The notes: generated by a model not told the origin, from the sequence alone. A stretch of DNA of 64,000 bases from Bifidobacterium sp. 7101 (GCF_000499285.1 NZ_AWUN01000001.1:434001-498000); one strand, 5' to 3'. Shown: positions 19,960-29,139, counted from the first letter of the stretch. Program-made: numbers and translations.

Positions 19960-20931
19960 TCACCTGTCCTCCCATGCCCGTGACCCGGCAGGAGCACTAG
20001 AGGAAGCACCCATGACAGTCATGTAGGCCGACTCGATGTCGGGTTGGACGATGGTGATCGATGCCAGACGGGCACTCTTCATGACCGGCTCCTGCAAGAG
20101 GCGGGCCAACTCCTGTTCCGGGCTGGACACCGGGTGATCGGGCTCCAGGAAGCCGTCTGCCATCCGCCATCCGGGAATCTGGCTTGGTGCATGACCGACA
20201 AAGCTGATACGCAGGGATGCCCGGGCGTATTTGTGGAGCACCTCCTGCAGGGAGCCCTGGACCTTGATCCGCCCGTCGATCAGGAAGGCCAGGTTCGCGC
20301 CCATCTCCTCCAACTCCTTCAGATAGTGGGTGGTGTAGATGATGGTGGTGCCCTGCCGGCTCATGGCCCTGACCATGTCCAGTATTCTGGCGCGGGCCTC
20401 CACATCCGCTCCGACCGTCGGCTCGTCCAGGAAGAGCACCGGAGGATTGTGGACCATGGCCATGGCGGTGTGAAGGCGTCGTTTCTGCCCTCCCGATAGA
20501 TTCTCGGCCGCTGTTCCTGACTGGGATGCCAGTCCCATGAGCTCTATCAGCTCGTCGGCCCTTTTGCCGCCCTGCTTGGTGTTCAGTCCCTGCAGACCGG
20601 CCATGCCGCGCAGATTGTCCCGGACGCTGAGGTGGGGATAGATCCCTAGGTCCTGTGGAGCAAGTCCGATGACCCGGCCGAAGATGCGCGAGGGGGTTCG
20701 ATAGGGGTTGTGCCCTTCGACAGTGATGTGGCCCGAGTCCGGCTCGCCCAGCCCGGTCAATGCCGAGATCAGTGTTGACTTGCCTGCCCCGTTCCTGCCC
20801 AGCAGACCAAGGATGCTTCCACGTCTGACCTGAAGATCCACACCCTTGAGCACCTGCCTGCTCCCGTATGATTTGCGCACCTGGCGACAGGACAGGGCAT
20901 ATTCCCCTGAGTCGTTTTTTGCAGGTTGCAA
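19960..20931 (-). CDS. ABC exporter ATP-binding protein
   Basis: Cytoplasmic ATPase of 323 residues that drives the adjacent permease. Walker A is GRNGAGKST, the signature is LSGGQ and Walker B is VLFLDEP, followed by the switch His in YTTHYL. The C-terminal 80 residues are the usual accessory domain of drug-type ABC-2 ATPases. It is the first gene of the unit, 40 bp downstream of the inverted repeat that overlaps its promoter. Confidence 0.92.
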   Translation of the reverse strand: MQPAKNDSGEYALSCRQVRKSYGSRQVLKGVDLQVRRGSILGLLGRNGAGKSTLISALTGLGEPDSGHITVEGHNPYRTPSRIFGRVIGLAPQDLGIYPHLSVRDNLRGMAGLQGLNTKQGGKRADELIELMGLASQSGTAAENLSGGQKRRLHTAMAMVHNPPVLFLDEPTVGADVEARARILDMVRAMSRQGTTIIYTTHYLKELEEMGANLAFLIDGRIKVQGSLQEVLHKYARASLRISFVGHAPSQIPGWRMADGFLEPDHPVSSPEQELARLLQEPVMKSARLASITIVQPDIESAYMTVMGASSSAPAGSRAWEDR

Positions 20932-20958
20932 GGTATACCTCCTGACGATCGTTGATGA

Positions 20959-20989
20959 TTAACAATGTAAACTATAATAACATTGTTAA
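20959..20989. promoter_or_regulatory. Inverted-repeat operator of the ABC/TetR unit
   Basis: TTAACAATG (20959-20967) and CATTGTTAA (20981-20989) are exact 9-bp arms around a 13-bp A+T-rich centre, immediately before the ATPase gene. This is a typical TetR-family site overlapping the promoter. Confidence 0.8.
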
Positions 20990-21281
20990 CAACCTGGTTC
21001 CGCCGAGGTTTTCATGGGCCGCATAGTGGTCTGCGTCAGCTTCCGGATATTCTGATGTGGCGTGGCAGGGATATACGCCTTGCATTGTCTCGGAAGTACT
21101 ATGATTTTCCTTAGCAGTGTTGGGAATCCGATAATTGCTCTTCAACGAAGAAGACCCGGGGGATTGCCAAGCGTGAGTGGACACCCCTTTTCGCCCACCA
21201 GGCACGATTTTGTACAGGCCACTCTGCCTCTTAGCTATTATCAGCTTCAGCTAAAGAGCAAAGCATCAGGCTGAGGAAATG

Positions 21282-21316
21282 GGTGGCCCCGCAATCTTGG
21301 GGTTTGCGGGGCCACC
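21282..21316 (-). terminator. Hairpin terminator after RCC1 gene E
   Basis: GGTGGCCCCGCAA and TTGCGGGGCCACC form a perfect 13-bp stem just downstream of gene E. It is nearly the same sequence as the terminator of gene D. The 290 bp between it and the ABC unit hold nothing else that I recognise. Confidence 0.75.
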
Positions 21317-21337
21317 ACGCTTACTCGTGCAAAGAGT

Positions 21338-24300
21338 TTAGTGGCGACGACTGCTGCTTTCTCGTTGGTGGGAGGCTGCTGCCGTGGCGCCTGCGGCGGC
21401 GAGCAGTCCTGCGGCGAGCAGGACCAGGAGTCCGGTGCTGCCGGCCTTGGGCAGGATGCCCTCGTAGGTGTAGCCCAGGTGGGCGGTCGCCTGCGCGACG
21501 TTGTCTATGGTCCAGTCGACGGCCACGTCGACGGGTCCTGCGTCGTGGGGCGGGTTGGTGATTCTCCAGGTGCCGTCCGTGTTCCGGTACAGGCTGGTCC
21601 CGGCGATGCCGCCGAACTTGACACCAGTAAGAACCAAAGGCGTCGGATCGAAGGCAACCGCCAGGGGGGTTGTGCTTTTGGCTGTCGTTCGGTTGCTGCC
21701 CAACTGCCCGTATTGGTTGTCTCCCCAGGCCCAGAGGTTGCCGTCCTGCCTGATGGCCAGCGAATGGAGCTGTCCGGCGCTGCTTCGAACGGCTTTGAAG
21801 GTTTGGGCCTTGTTTGCGGGGTCCTTGAGGGTCGCAGGCTTGTTCTGATTGACGGTGCTGCCGATGCCCAGCTGGCCGTTGCTGTTCCATCCCCATGCCC
21901 AGAGGCTGCCGTCCCGGCCGACGGCAAGGGAGTGGTTCACGCCCGCGCTGATCTGGTCAGCTTTGAGGCTTTGGCTGGGATTAGCAGGGTTCTGCACGGT
22001 TTGTGGCTTGTATTTGTCGCTGGTGCTGCCGTCGCCCAGCTGGCCGTACCCGTTGTATCCCCAGGTCCAGGTGTTCCCGTTCGAATCGATGGCCAGGGCG
22101 TTCCAACTCCCTGCGCTGATTTGGGTGGCCTGGAAGGACTGGTTGGGCAGTCGGGCCGGATTGGCTGCGTAATTGGTGCTGTCGGTGCTGCCGTTGCCGA
22201 GCTGGCCGTTGGTGTTGTATCCCCAGGTGTACACGTTACCATCAGCATCCAGGGCCATGACGAAGCTCCAGTTGAGGCTGACCTGGACCGCACGCAAGGT
22301 CTGTTCAGGATTGCCCGGGTCGGCGGCTGGAGTCGGGTTCTTCCTGGCTGCGCTGTATGCGGGCGTCTGTCCCTTGCCGGTGCTCTCGCTGCCCCAGGTG
22401 TAGACGCGGCTTTCGGAGTCGATGGCGGCCGAGTCGGCGACGCCGGCGCTGACCTGTACGGCTTTGAATGGCTGGCCGCTGGTGTTCTTGACGGGCTGGG
22501 GCTTGTACCGGTCTGTGGTGGTGCCGTCGCCCAATTGCCCGTGATCGTTGCGTCCCCAGCTGTAGAGGATGCCGTTGGATCCGATGGCCAGGACGTGCGA
22601 GTCGCCGGCTGCAACCTGGGTATAGGTAAAGCTGGAATCCGCGCCGTCGGGCAGGGGGATTCTGACGGGAGTTTTCTGCGTGGCGGCATCAGCCGGTTTC
22701 TGAGCGAGTTGTCCGTATTTGTTGTTGCCCCATGCGTAGGCGTTTCCGTCGCTGGCGACGCCTATGGAGAAGGAGCCTCCGGCGCTGGCCTGGTTGAAGC
22801 GGATGCCCCGGTTGATGGTGGGCGGGGTGATGGTCACCTGCTGGCCGCCGAGCACGTTGCCCTTGTCGGGGTTCAGGGCCCAGTGGGTGTCCATTATGGT
22901 CCAGTGGGCTGCCAGGGTGAGATTGCCGGTGACCTGCTGGCTGAAGTCGTAGGCGATCCAGGAGTCGTTGCTGGTGTCCTTGATGAACCAGCCGTCGAAC
23001 AGGCAGCCATCCGCTTTCGGATTGGGGAAGGGGCGTTTGGCCTGTTTGCCTTCGGTGACGGTCTGGTTTTGGGGCATGCCGGAGGGTGTCGGGTAGGAGC
23101 TGTCTGTGCTGGTGAAAGTAACGGTGTAGGAGTCCAAATATCTGTAGGCTAGGTGGGCGTCCGGCTGCTGGCCGTTGAGAGTCCATGAGACGGTTGTGTC
23201 CACTTTTCCTCGCGCATGCGCGGGCGTGGTGACGCTCCATGTGCCGTCAGCGTTCTTGCTTATGTTCGTGCCTGCCGTTCCACCGAAGCTGACTGCGGTG
23301 ACTGTGGTTGTGCCGGGCAGGTTCACTCGGCCGGGGATATGACGATCGTTGGTGGTGTTGTCGCCCAGCTGGCCGTTGGCGTTTTTGCCCCAGGAGTACA
23401 GGTTGCCGTCCGAGGCCAAGCCGAAGGAGTTGTTGTCCCAACCGGCGCTTGCCTGAACCCAGGTCAGTCCGGTTGGCGCGTTCTGCGGCGCAGCAACCCG
23501 GATAGGGGTGTTTCGCTGGGTAGTGGTGTTGTCGCCCAGCTGGCCATTGTTATTGGCACCCCAGGAGTAGAGGTTTCCGTCTGAGCCAATGGCCAGTGAT
23601 GCAACAGATAGGACGCTTACTTGTTTCCAAGAGAAATTAGGTAGCACTCCATTGGGTTTATGTGCTTGAGTTGGCCCGTACACGTCAACGGTGGACCCAT
23701 TGCCAACGTTGCCGTTTCCGCCGTAACCCCATGTATATATGTTGCCGTCGGATCCGATAGCTTGCGAGTAGTAGTCCCCCATTTGGAACTGTCCCCAGGT
23801 GAAATTGGAGGGAACACCTTGCGGTGTGGCAATTCGGACGGGCGTGATCTTATTATCGGTGATTGATCCTGTACCCACTTCACCACGGGTATTTGCGCCC
23901 CAGCCGTAGATCCAGTTATCCGATCCCAAGGCCAGAGAATGCCATCCCCATCCGCTCATCTGCTTCCATGTGAATCCGGAGGGTACTCCGTTTGGCATCT
24001 TCACCTGGATGGGGGCATGCCGTTCAGTGGTAGTGCCGTCCCCCAGTTGGTTATGATCGTTGTCGCCCCAGCTGTAGAGCTTGCCGTCGGATCCTAGGCC
24101 AAGAGCATGCAGGCTACCTACCGCTTCCTGCTTCCATGTGAACCCGGATGGGGCATTTTGTGGCAAGTTAACAGGTTCGGGAGTGTAATGCGCGGTTGTA
24201 GTATTGTTCCCCAACTGACCATAGGTGTTGTCGCCCCAGCTGTAGAGCTTGCCATCGGATCCCAGACCCACGGAGAACAAGTATCCGGCTGAGGCCTGGA

Positions 24301-25162
24301 CCCAGGTAAAATCCTGGGATACGCCCTGGGGTTTCTTCACCGGGACCGGCTCATGACGTTCAGTGGTGGTCCCGTCGCCGAGTTGGCCATGATCATTGCT
24401 TCCCCAGGCGTAGAGGTTGCCGTCCGAGGCGACTGCGAGAACGTGCCCCCTTCCGGCACTGACCTGGCTGAAGCGTATTCCTCGGGGTCCGGGCGGGGTC
24501 AGGGTGACTTTCGTGCCGCCGGCGACCGGCCCCTGCACAGGGCTCATGCTCCAGGCATCCGCCTTGGTCCAGTGGGCGGTGAGGTTTAGATCGTTGGTGA
24601 CGGGCTGGTTGAAATCGTAGGCGACGGGTGTTGAGCCGATGAACCAGCCGTCGAACAGGTAGCCGTCTTTGGTCGGATTCGCTGGCCGTTTCGCGCGCTC
24701 GCCGTCAGCTATGGTTTGCGTTGTGTCGGTGCCTTGGGGGTTGCTGAAGGTGACGGTGTGCGATGTGAAGGCGCGTGATTGCAGTCCAGCGTTGTATTTG
24801 TCGTCGGGAGTCCCGGTCTTGTCCGGCGTGGGGGAGATGGAGGGGGTCGGTTGTGTGGGATTCAGAGGGGAGGATGTGACCAGAGGAGATGGAGAAGTAG
24901 GAGTTGTTGCCGTTCCGGTTGGCTGGGTGGTGATGTCAGGAGCATTGCTGGACTGTTGCTTAGCTTCACGATCCCCCTCCTCCCCGCTGTTCCCATATGG
25001 GGTCGGCGCTACTGCGCGGGCCGCACTGGATTGGGTTGTGGCGCTGTCTGCCGTGGCATAGGTGCAGACCAGGAGACTTGTGGGCAGAATAATGGCCAGC
25101 AGGAGGCTGATCAACAAGGCCGGTCGAGCGGATACAGTTATATTAGAGTGCTGACGAGGCAT
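21338..25162 (-). CDS. RCC1-repeat cell-wall protein, gene E (LPKAG anchor)
   Basis: Secreted protein of 1274 residues with the two-propeller layout. The ATG at 25162 follows GGGGAAGGGG; the frame is open back to 25351. Signal peptide (LLLAIILPTSLLVCTYATA), then a spacer rich in Ser, Pro and Thr that includes an acidic Gly-Glu-rich stretch encoded by short G runs, at the site where gene D has G12. Then Flg_new repeat, seven blades marked by FTWKQ and DGKLYSWGDN, second Flg_new repeat, seven blades, LPKAG, membrane helix and a basic tail. The frame is intact over its full length. The second propeller is very close to those of genes C and D, while the first is the most divergent of the complete set. 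Confidence 0.9.
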   Translation of the reverse strand: MPRQHSNITVSARPALLISLLLAIILPTSLLVCTYATADSATTQSSAARAVAPTPYGNSGEEGDREAKQQSSNAPDITTQPTGTATTPTSPSPLVTSSPLNPTQPTPSISPTPDKTGTPDDKYNAGLQSRAFTSHTVTFSNPQGTDTTQTIADGERAKRPANPTKDGYLFDGWFIGSTPVAYDFNQPVTNDLNLTAHWTKADAWSMSPVQGPVAGGTKVTLTPPGPRGIRFSQVSAGRGHVLAVASDGNLYAWGSNDHGQLGDGTTTERHEPVPVKKPQGVSQDFTWVQASAGYLFSVGLGSDGKLYSWGDNTYGQLGNNTTTAHYTPEPVNLPQNAPSGFTWKQEAVGSLHALGLGSDGKLYSWGDNDHNQLGDGTTTERHAPIQVKMPNGVPSGFTWKQMSGWGWHSLALGSDNWIYGWGANTRGEVGTGSITDNKITPVRIATPQGVPSNFTWGQFQMGDYYSQAIGSDGNIYTWGYGGNGNVGNGSTVDVYGPTQAHKPNGVLPNFSWKQVSVLSVASLAIGSDGNLYSWGANNNGQLGDNTTTQRNTPIRVAAPQNAPTGLTWVQASAGWDNNSFGLASDGNLYSWGKNANGQLGDNTTNDRHIPGRVNLPGTTTVTAVSFGGTAGTNISKNADGTWSVTTPAHARGKVDTTVSWTLNGQQPDAHLAYRYLDSYTVTFTSTDSSYPTPSGMPQNQTVTEGKQAKRPFPNPKADGCLFDGWFIKDTSNDSWIAYDFSQQVTGNLTLAAHWTIMDTHWALNPDKGNVLGGQQVTITPPTINRGIRFNQASAGGSFSIGVASDGNAYAWGNNKYGQLAQKPADAATQKTPVRIPLPDGADSSFTYTQVAAGDSHVLAIGSNGILYSWGRNDHGQLGDGTTTDRYKPQPVKNTSGQPFKAVQVSAGVADSAAIDSESRVYTWGSESTGKGQTPAYSAARKNPTPAADPGNPEQTLRAVQVSLNWSFVMALDADGNVYTWGYNTNGQLGNGSTDSTNYAANPARLPNQSFQATQISAGSWNALAIDSNGNTWTWGYNGYGQLGDGSTSDKYKPQTVQNPANPSQSLKADQISAGVNHSLAVGRDGSLWAWGWNSNGQLGIGSTVNQNKPATLKDPANKAQTFKAVRSSAGQLHSLAIRQDGNLWAWGDNQYGQLGSNRTTAKSTTPLAVAFDPTPLVLTGVKFGGIAGTSLYRNTDGTWRITNPPHDAGPVDVAVDWTIDNVAQATAHLGYTYEGILPKAGSTGLLVLLAAGLLAAAGATAAASHQRESSSRRH

Positions 25163-26285
25163 AGTATGATCCCCTTCCCCAGGAATCGCAACCATATTGT
25201 CAAGAATCCCCAACATCCGGCGAATCACGTGCCGAAGACAACTTTGGCCGCTAATGACACAGTAGCATAAGCGCTGATGGTCTAGAACAAATAAAATTGA
25301 GAAATTTCTGTTTACTTTCTGACGATTTAATGGCGCTCGTCGGCTTTTCATTCGTAGCCGACCTTTCGCTCCCTAGGGGTCCATTACCGATCTGGTATGC
25401 GAAACAGAAGGAATACAGGAAAATAGATATGGTTATCAATGCAACGACGAAGAGAGCAAACACAAAACGGTGTTATGCATGTCAGGAGTTCAGCAGGGAA
25501 AACCGATAGCTATGGAACCATGTAGCACTATGTAGGACGGCCACCGAGAGATTCGTGGCGGAGATGATATGGGTTCGTCGATGTGTTAAGTATGCGGTGT
25601 TGACAGTGTTGGTAGTAATACAGGATATGGTTGATGTATCACCCAGGTTTTCTATTCGTGTGCTAGCGCACACGTTCTGATTGCAGTTGATTTTACGCTA
25701 GATGGCCATAGTTGATTACTTGATCAAACCTGGTTTCCGCGCCAGCAATTTATCGAGGTATTGGCAAATACCGATACAAAGTGCAACGACTGGGTATGCT
25801 TCCGTGCCAAAGCTTACTGGTCAAATGCCGACTCTTTCTGCCGTTATACGCCAGGCAGCCCAACAGTATGCGGTAGCGCCCGAGCGACGTTCAGGGTGCT
25901 GATTTGGGTGTGAGACCCCAAGAGCAGACTTTCGGTCTGCGCTATCCTGATACGTCCAGATAGGACTGCACCGAGATCTTCTTGAGACAAGACTCCAACG
26001 GCGGTAGTTCGTCTTAAGTCTGAAGGTCTGCGGCAAGATGACATAGAGTCAGGTAAAGGGGCAGCGAGGTGGCACTGAACACGTCGACTCACTTGCCTTC
26101 TACTTTCGTAGCTGCCGCGGGCGATCGCTGATATTTGGCCGAGTGCAGCAAAAGGGCGAGGCTGGCGTTGGGCGTCAACGAGATGGAGCACCAACAGATG
26201 GATGGGATGGTCTTGTAGCGCAGGCCGAGCGGGAAGGTGGTCTTTAGCATTAGCCACTCCAGCAAGCCACCTGGCTCCGTAAAGC
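25163..26285. other. Gene-poor stretch
   Basis: About 1.1 kb with no convincing gene on either strand. The longest open frame (minus, 25844-26455) has no ribosome-binding site, a composition unlike the neighbours and no recognisable motif. It may hold remnants of decayed genes. Confidence 0.5.
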
Positions 26286-26477
26286 CTAATTAGAACCTGT
26301 CCATCCATAACAATCGGCGATACAGTTCCCCTGGTTGTCGATGGCCGGCCCTTCATGGCCTTGCTGCAATTGGTTCCACAGATTGGGGTAATCCTGAAGA
26401 TTGAATCCACCGCTGTGTTGAGTAGATGGGGCGGATCCGCCTCCTCCGCCGCCATGTTGACCGGTGGTTGGACGCAT
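26286..26477 (-). CDS. Small Gly-rich protein or gene tail with a C-terminal Cys pair
   Basis: Open frame of 63 codons, ATG at 26477 with GAAAGG about 9 nt upstream. It begins with a Gly-rich linker (HGGGGGGSAPS), then an aromatic/Gln segment (QDYPNLWNQLQQG), and ends with NCIADCYGW and three more residues. A second open frame on the opposite strand (26490-26645) has the same order: Gly-rich GGSAP linker, then a tail with two Cys. Not a family I recognise. It could be a real small peptide gene or the 3' end of a larger gene cut by rearrangement. Confidence 0.4.
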   Translation of the reverse strand: MRPTTGQHGGGGGGSAPSTQHSGGFNLQDYPNLWNQLQQGHEGPAIDNQGNCIADCYGWTGSN

Positions 26478-26537
26478 TCACGCCGACCTTTCTACCAGCC
26501 ATCCGGCAACTGCGGGGGCGAAGGCGGATCCGCACCA
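26427..26537. repeat. Inverted repeat inside the two opposed Cys-tail fragments
   Basis: The 16-bp word AGGCGGATCCGCACCA at 26522-26537 recurs inverted at 26427-26442 with one mismatch; its core GCGGATCCGC is itself palindromic. Both copies encode the GGSAP linker of their fragment, so the repeat marks the homologous junction of the two. Confidence 0.55.
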
Positions 26538-26645
26538 GCATCAGAGCAGGACAATTAGTCAGAGCAAACATTTCAGGGATGGTCGAAAGGAAATACTACA
26601 GGTGGTAATGGTTGTAATTCGGATGGCTCCTGTGGCATTGGTTGA
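26490..26645 (+). pseudogene. Opposed Cys-tail fragment with an in-frame TAG
   Basis: Plus-strand open frame reading QPSGNCGGEGGSAPASEQDN, then TAG at 26556-26558, then 28 more residues containing FQGWSKGN and ending GCNSDGSCGIG before TGA at 26643. The tail resembles that of the minus-strand fragment (Gly-rich GGSAP linker, aromatic residue, two Cys near the end). It has no ribosome-binding site or N-terminal domain. Taken as the broken end of a paralogous gene brought head-to-head by inversion. Function unknown. Confidence 0.3.
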
Positions 26646-26892
26646 TTGATTGTGCATTAAGTAATTGCTATAGGTTCTTATTGTCCGGAGAGTTTTTGTT
26701 CTGTTGGCATTTCTCCTGGCAGACTAAGAGGCTGTCTCTTTTACAGTATTCTGCTGCACCTGCTGAAGAATTTGATATGGTCCGGCTTGGGTCTGAACGT
26801 GTAGGTGTAAATAAGGATGCCAATGGCATTTTGAATACGCCCCTAAACTATACACAAACGTGAGAAATTATTCTTAAGTTGCATGAATCGCT

Positions 26893-27048
26893 TTAGAGCG
26901 ACACTGCTTCCCTGATAGGGTTTAGGTAGTAGCTTGTCACCGGGGATGATCCGCGCTGAATGCGGGCCGCTACTGCTGGAGCAAGTGCTGATACGGCCGT
27001 TGCGAATGTGATGAATACCCGCAGGGCTTTGCGTCGCACTTTCTCCAT
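26893..27048 (-). CDS. Possible small secreted peptide
   Basis: Fifty-one codons from ATG 27048. A basic start (MEKVRRKALR) is followed by a hydrophobic stretch ending AVAA, like a signal peptide, and a 20-odd-residue mature part. No ribosome-binding site is evident and the frame is open further upstream, so this may be chance. Confidence 0.2.
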   Translation of the reverse strand: MEKVRRKALRVFITFATAVSALAPAVAARIQRGSSPVTSYYLNPIREAVSL

Positions 27049-27098
27049 CGCATCAATAGGACGACGTGCCGAATCAGTGCAGGAGGCTGTACCCGGAA

Positions 27099-27677
27099 TT
27101 ATGCGGTCTGCTTCGGCAAACTCCGAACATGTGGATCGAGCAATGCAAGCAATTTGACACCATTCGGCTGGTCGCATGAGAGTTTGTGCGGATCCCCCTG
27201 TTTAATGTCGATCTTTGCAAAGGGGAAGAAATTCTGCCCGTCGCCTGCCGGATAATTCAAGTTTGAAGAAGAGCGCTGCATGGCTTGTCCGTTCACCTTG
27301 CATTGCCCGGCTTCTGTCTGCTTAAGATCGGCCCGCTGTGCGAGTACATACAGGGTTCCCGACTTGTTCGCGGAGATGGTTGTGACGTTGCCGTCACCAG
27401 AAACGTCGTACTTTGTCAAAGATGAAAGGTAATTGGAGATCTGCCCCACGGATGGCTCTGAACGATTCGATCGCTGGCAGCCCGAGAATAGGGCCACACT
27501 TATCAAAACTGCTACCAGGGTGATTATTTGTTTTTTCCAGATGGCGCCAGCCGTCCTTGCTTCGCTATGGAACCGGGCTGGCAATGCCGTGAGCCGCCCC
27601 AAGCTTTCTTGGGAGTCGCGCCGGTGCGCCTCTGCCGGGTTAGAGTCCGTCTGCTCATAAGCCTTTGTCTTCTTCAT
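27099..27677 (-). CDS. Membrane-anchored hypothetical protein
   Basis: 192 residues, not assigned to a family. A hydrophilic N-terminus of about 48 residues precedes one hydrophobic segment (IITLVAVLISVALFSGC, about 51-67), then a soluble outer domain of about 125 residues with words such as SLTKYDVSGDGNVTTI and QGDPHKLSCDQPNG. The segment ends in a lipobox-like LFSGC, but the long N-terminal extension is atypical for a lipoprotein, so a single-pass type II topology is as likely. ATG 27677 has AAGGAG 7 nt upstream. It has no co-directional partner close by. Confidence 0.6.
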   Translation of the reverse strand: MKKTKAYEQTDSNPAEAHRRDSQESLGRLTALPARFHSEARTAGAIWKKQIITLVAVLISVALFSGCQRSNRSEPSVGQISNYLSSLTKYDVSGDGNVTTISANKSGTLYVLAQRADLKQTEAGQCKVNGQAMQRSSSNLNYPAGDGQNFFPFAKIDIKQGDPHKLSCDQPNGVKLLALLDPHVRSLPKQTA

Positions 27678-28031
27678 CAGTTCTCCTTAGGCAGGTAGAG
27701 GAGGGTCCACGACGCTGTTAATTGGATTCAAGTTTCATAACCTAGAAGAGCGGTTAATAGATAAAGCAAGTTTAGCTCTTTATTTAACGATAGCGGTTCG
27801 AAACTAGTTACAACGAAGCTCAGACGTTCGAGAATTCTTACTGAGATCCTTGAAATGTTAAGTATGCCCAATCTGGTGAACTTTCTACAGAGCGTGCAGC
27901 TTAACGTACGTGACCAGTCAAAAAACAGCCATTGAATCACTTAGCTTCGTGTAGAGAGCGCTTCTCTATTGCTTGTATAACGACAGTCTTGGGCAGCTGT
28001 TCTCCCGATCGGGAGCAAGTCGTTGTACTTC
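27678..28031. other. Intergenic stretch, no gene seen
   Basis: A+T-rich sequence upstream of the membrane-anchored protein gene and downstream of the frameshifted toxin candidate. Only short frames without ribosome-binding sites are present. Confidence 0.5.
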
Positions 28032-28530
28032 TCAGCCAAACAAACGAGCCCAAACCTGTCTAACACAATTGATAAAGCGCGCAAGGAAAGATGCTTGGTT
28101 GTTAGGATGCTTTGCTTGGTTCTTAGAGTACTTTGCTTCGTTTTCAATCAGCCAAACGTCCCAACTGCTATCAGAAAGTATAGTAAAGGGTTCTTCTCCA
28201 TCTAAACTAGAGAAATAATCATTAGCAGCTAGATCATCAGCAATTTGAGTTAAGTGAGACCTCATGTTTGAGAATGTGGGGTCGTCTATGTTACCGCTTT
28301 TATGGGTTCCTATAATTTTCTCTTCAACAGCAGCAATCTGATCAGGGTTTTTCATCTGTACCATACAACTATTGTACTTCAAGTAATCAAGTGCTGCTGC
28401 CAATAGGGACTTATCGACCATCCACCATTTCTTGTATCCAGCGATACATGCCATTGCGCTTAGGCTCGTCTGAATCATCAATATCCAATTCGATACCTAT
28501 TTTGAAAACCCAAGAAGACGAATCTTGCAA
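28032..28530 (-). pseudogene. Frameshifted partner of the Panacea antitoxin (candidate toxin)
   Basis: Coding-like sequence in two frames. The first part, from about TTG 28530, reads MQDSSSWVFKIGIELDIDD and continues DEPKRNGMYRW before TAA at 28411. The second frame, open from 28481, contains SLLAAALDYLKYNSCMVQ, EKIIGTHKSGN and SSWDVWLIENEAKY and stops at 28032. A one-base change between about 28415 and 28470 would join them. The gene starts about 40 bp after the Panacea gene, the usual place for the toxin of such pairs. I recognise no toxin family in it. Decay or a sequencing error are both possible. Confidence 0.5.
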
Positions 28531-28567
28531 GGCGGCTCTTTGCCGGCTTGTTCCTTGCAGTGTTACC

Positions 28568-29104
28568 TTATGAGTCTTCCAGCGGTTTCAGCGCATTTGG
28601 GAATCGCTCATCGACTGCACGAACACCTCCGGCTAGGGTTCTCCGCAAATCAGGATGATCAATGCCATCGTGAGAGCGGAGCATGGCTTCTTCAGTAATT
28701 TCTTTGTTCTTGCCGGATTCATATACAGCTTTCCAGGCTGAACCGTCGCGATGTAAATAGTCCACAAGTTCGAAGGCTGCCAATGGCCCGTATAAAGCGG
28801 CAACTCTTTGAACTACATTTCTCACTGCTTGGAGTCCGACTGAAGAATTGGTTTGTTCGTGCTCATCTATTGTAGCTGGGGCAGTTATCCGATTTGGGCC
28901 ATACTCTTTGAATGCTGCATAAACGCTCGGTTCCACGGGGCCGCATTCCCAGGCTTGTATAGGTTCGTCGAAAAGCCTATGCCTGTGTATCCGAAGGCAC
29001 TCAACCTGTGCGAAATACACCAGCTTGTTGATTTTCATATTTGTCAAATACAGGTGTGCATGAGGATAGGTGATCAACATGTTGGCGATAGTCGATGCAA
29101 GCAT
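28568..29104 (-). CDS. Panacea-domain (DUF4065, SocA/PanA-like) antitoxin
   Basis: 178 residues. The conserved opening of the family is present (MKINKLVYFAQ), then LFDEPIQAWECGPVEPSVYA and FKEYGPNRI. Panacea proteins neutralise many unrelated toxins encoded next to them, apparently by direct binding. ATG 29104 has AAAGGAGG 10 nt upstream; the in-frame region above it, up to 29839, belongs to other genes. The next gene downstream (28032-28530) is the possible toxin but is frameshifted here, which would leave an orphan antitoxin. Confidence 0.85.
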   Translation of the reverse strand: MLASTIANMLITYPHAHLYLTNMKINKLVYFAQVECLRIHRHRLFDEPIQAWECGPVEPSVYAAFKEYGPNRITAPATIDEHEQTNSSVGLQAVRNVVQRVAALYGPLAAFELVDYLHRDGSAWKAVYESGKNKEITEEAMLRSHDGIDHPDLRRTLAGGVRAVDERFPNALKPLEDS

Positions 29105-29139
29105 GTGATTCTTGCCTCCTTTCATGCTGATTTGCGCTC

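Noticed and set aside
6731-25162. Regular ~165-bp periodicity that could suggest a CRISPR array or satellite DNA
   Set aside because: The period equals one RCC1 blade of about 50-55 codons and the units diverge as protein repeats do; there are no short identical repeats with unique spacers.
25844-26455. 203-codon minus-strand frame, possible transposase
   Set aside because: No transposase motif, no ribosome-binding site, and it overlaps the small Gly-rich frame in another phase.
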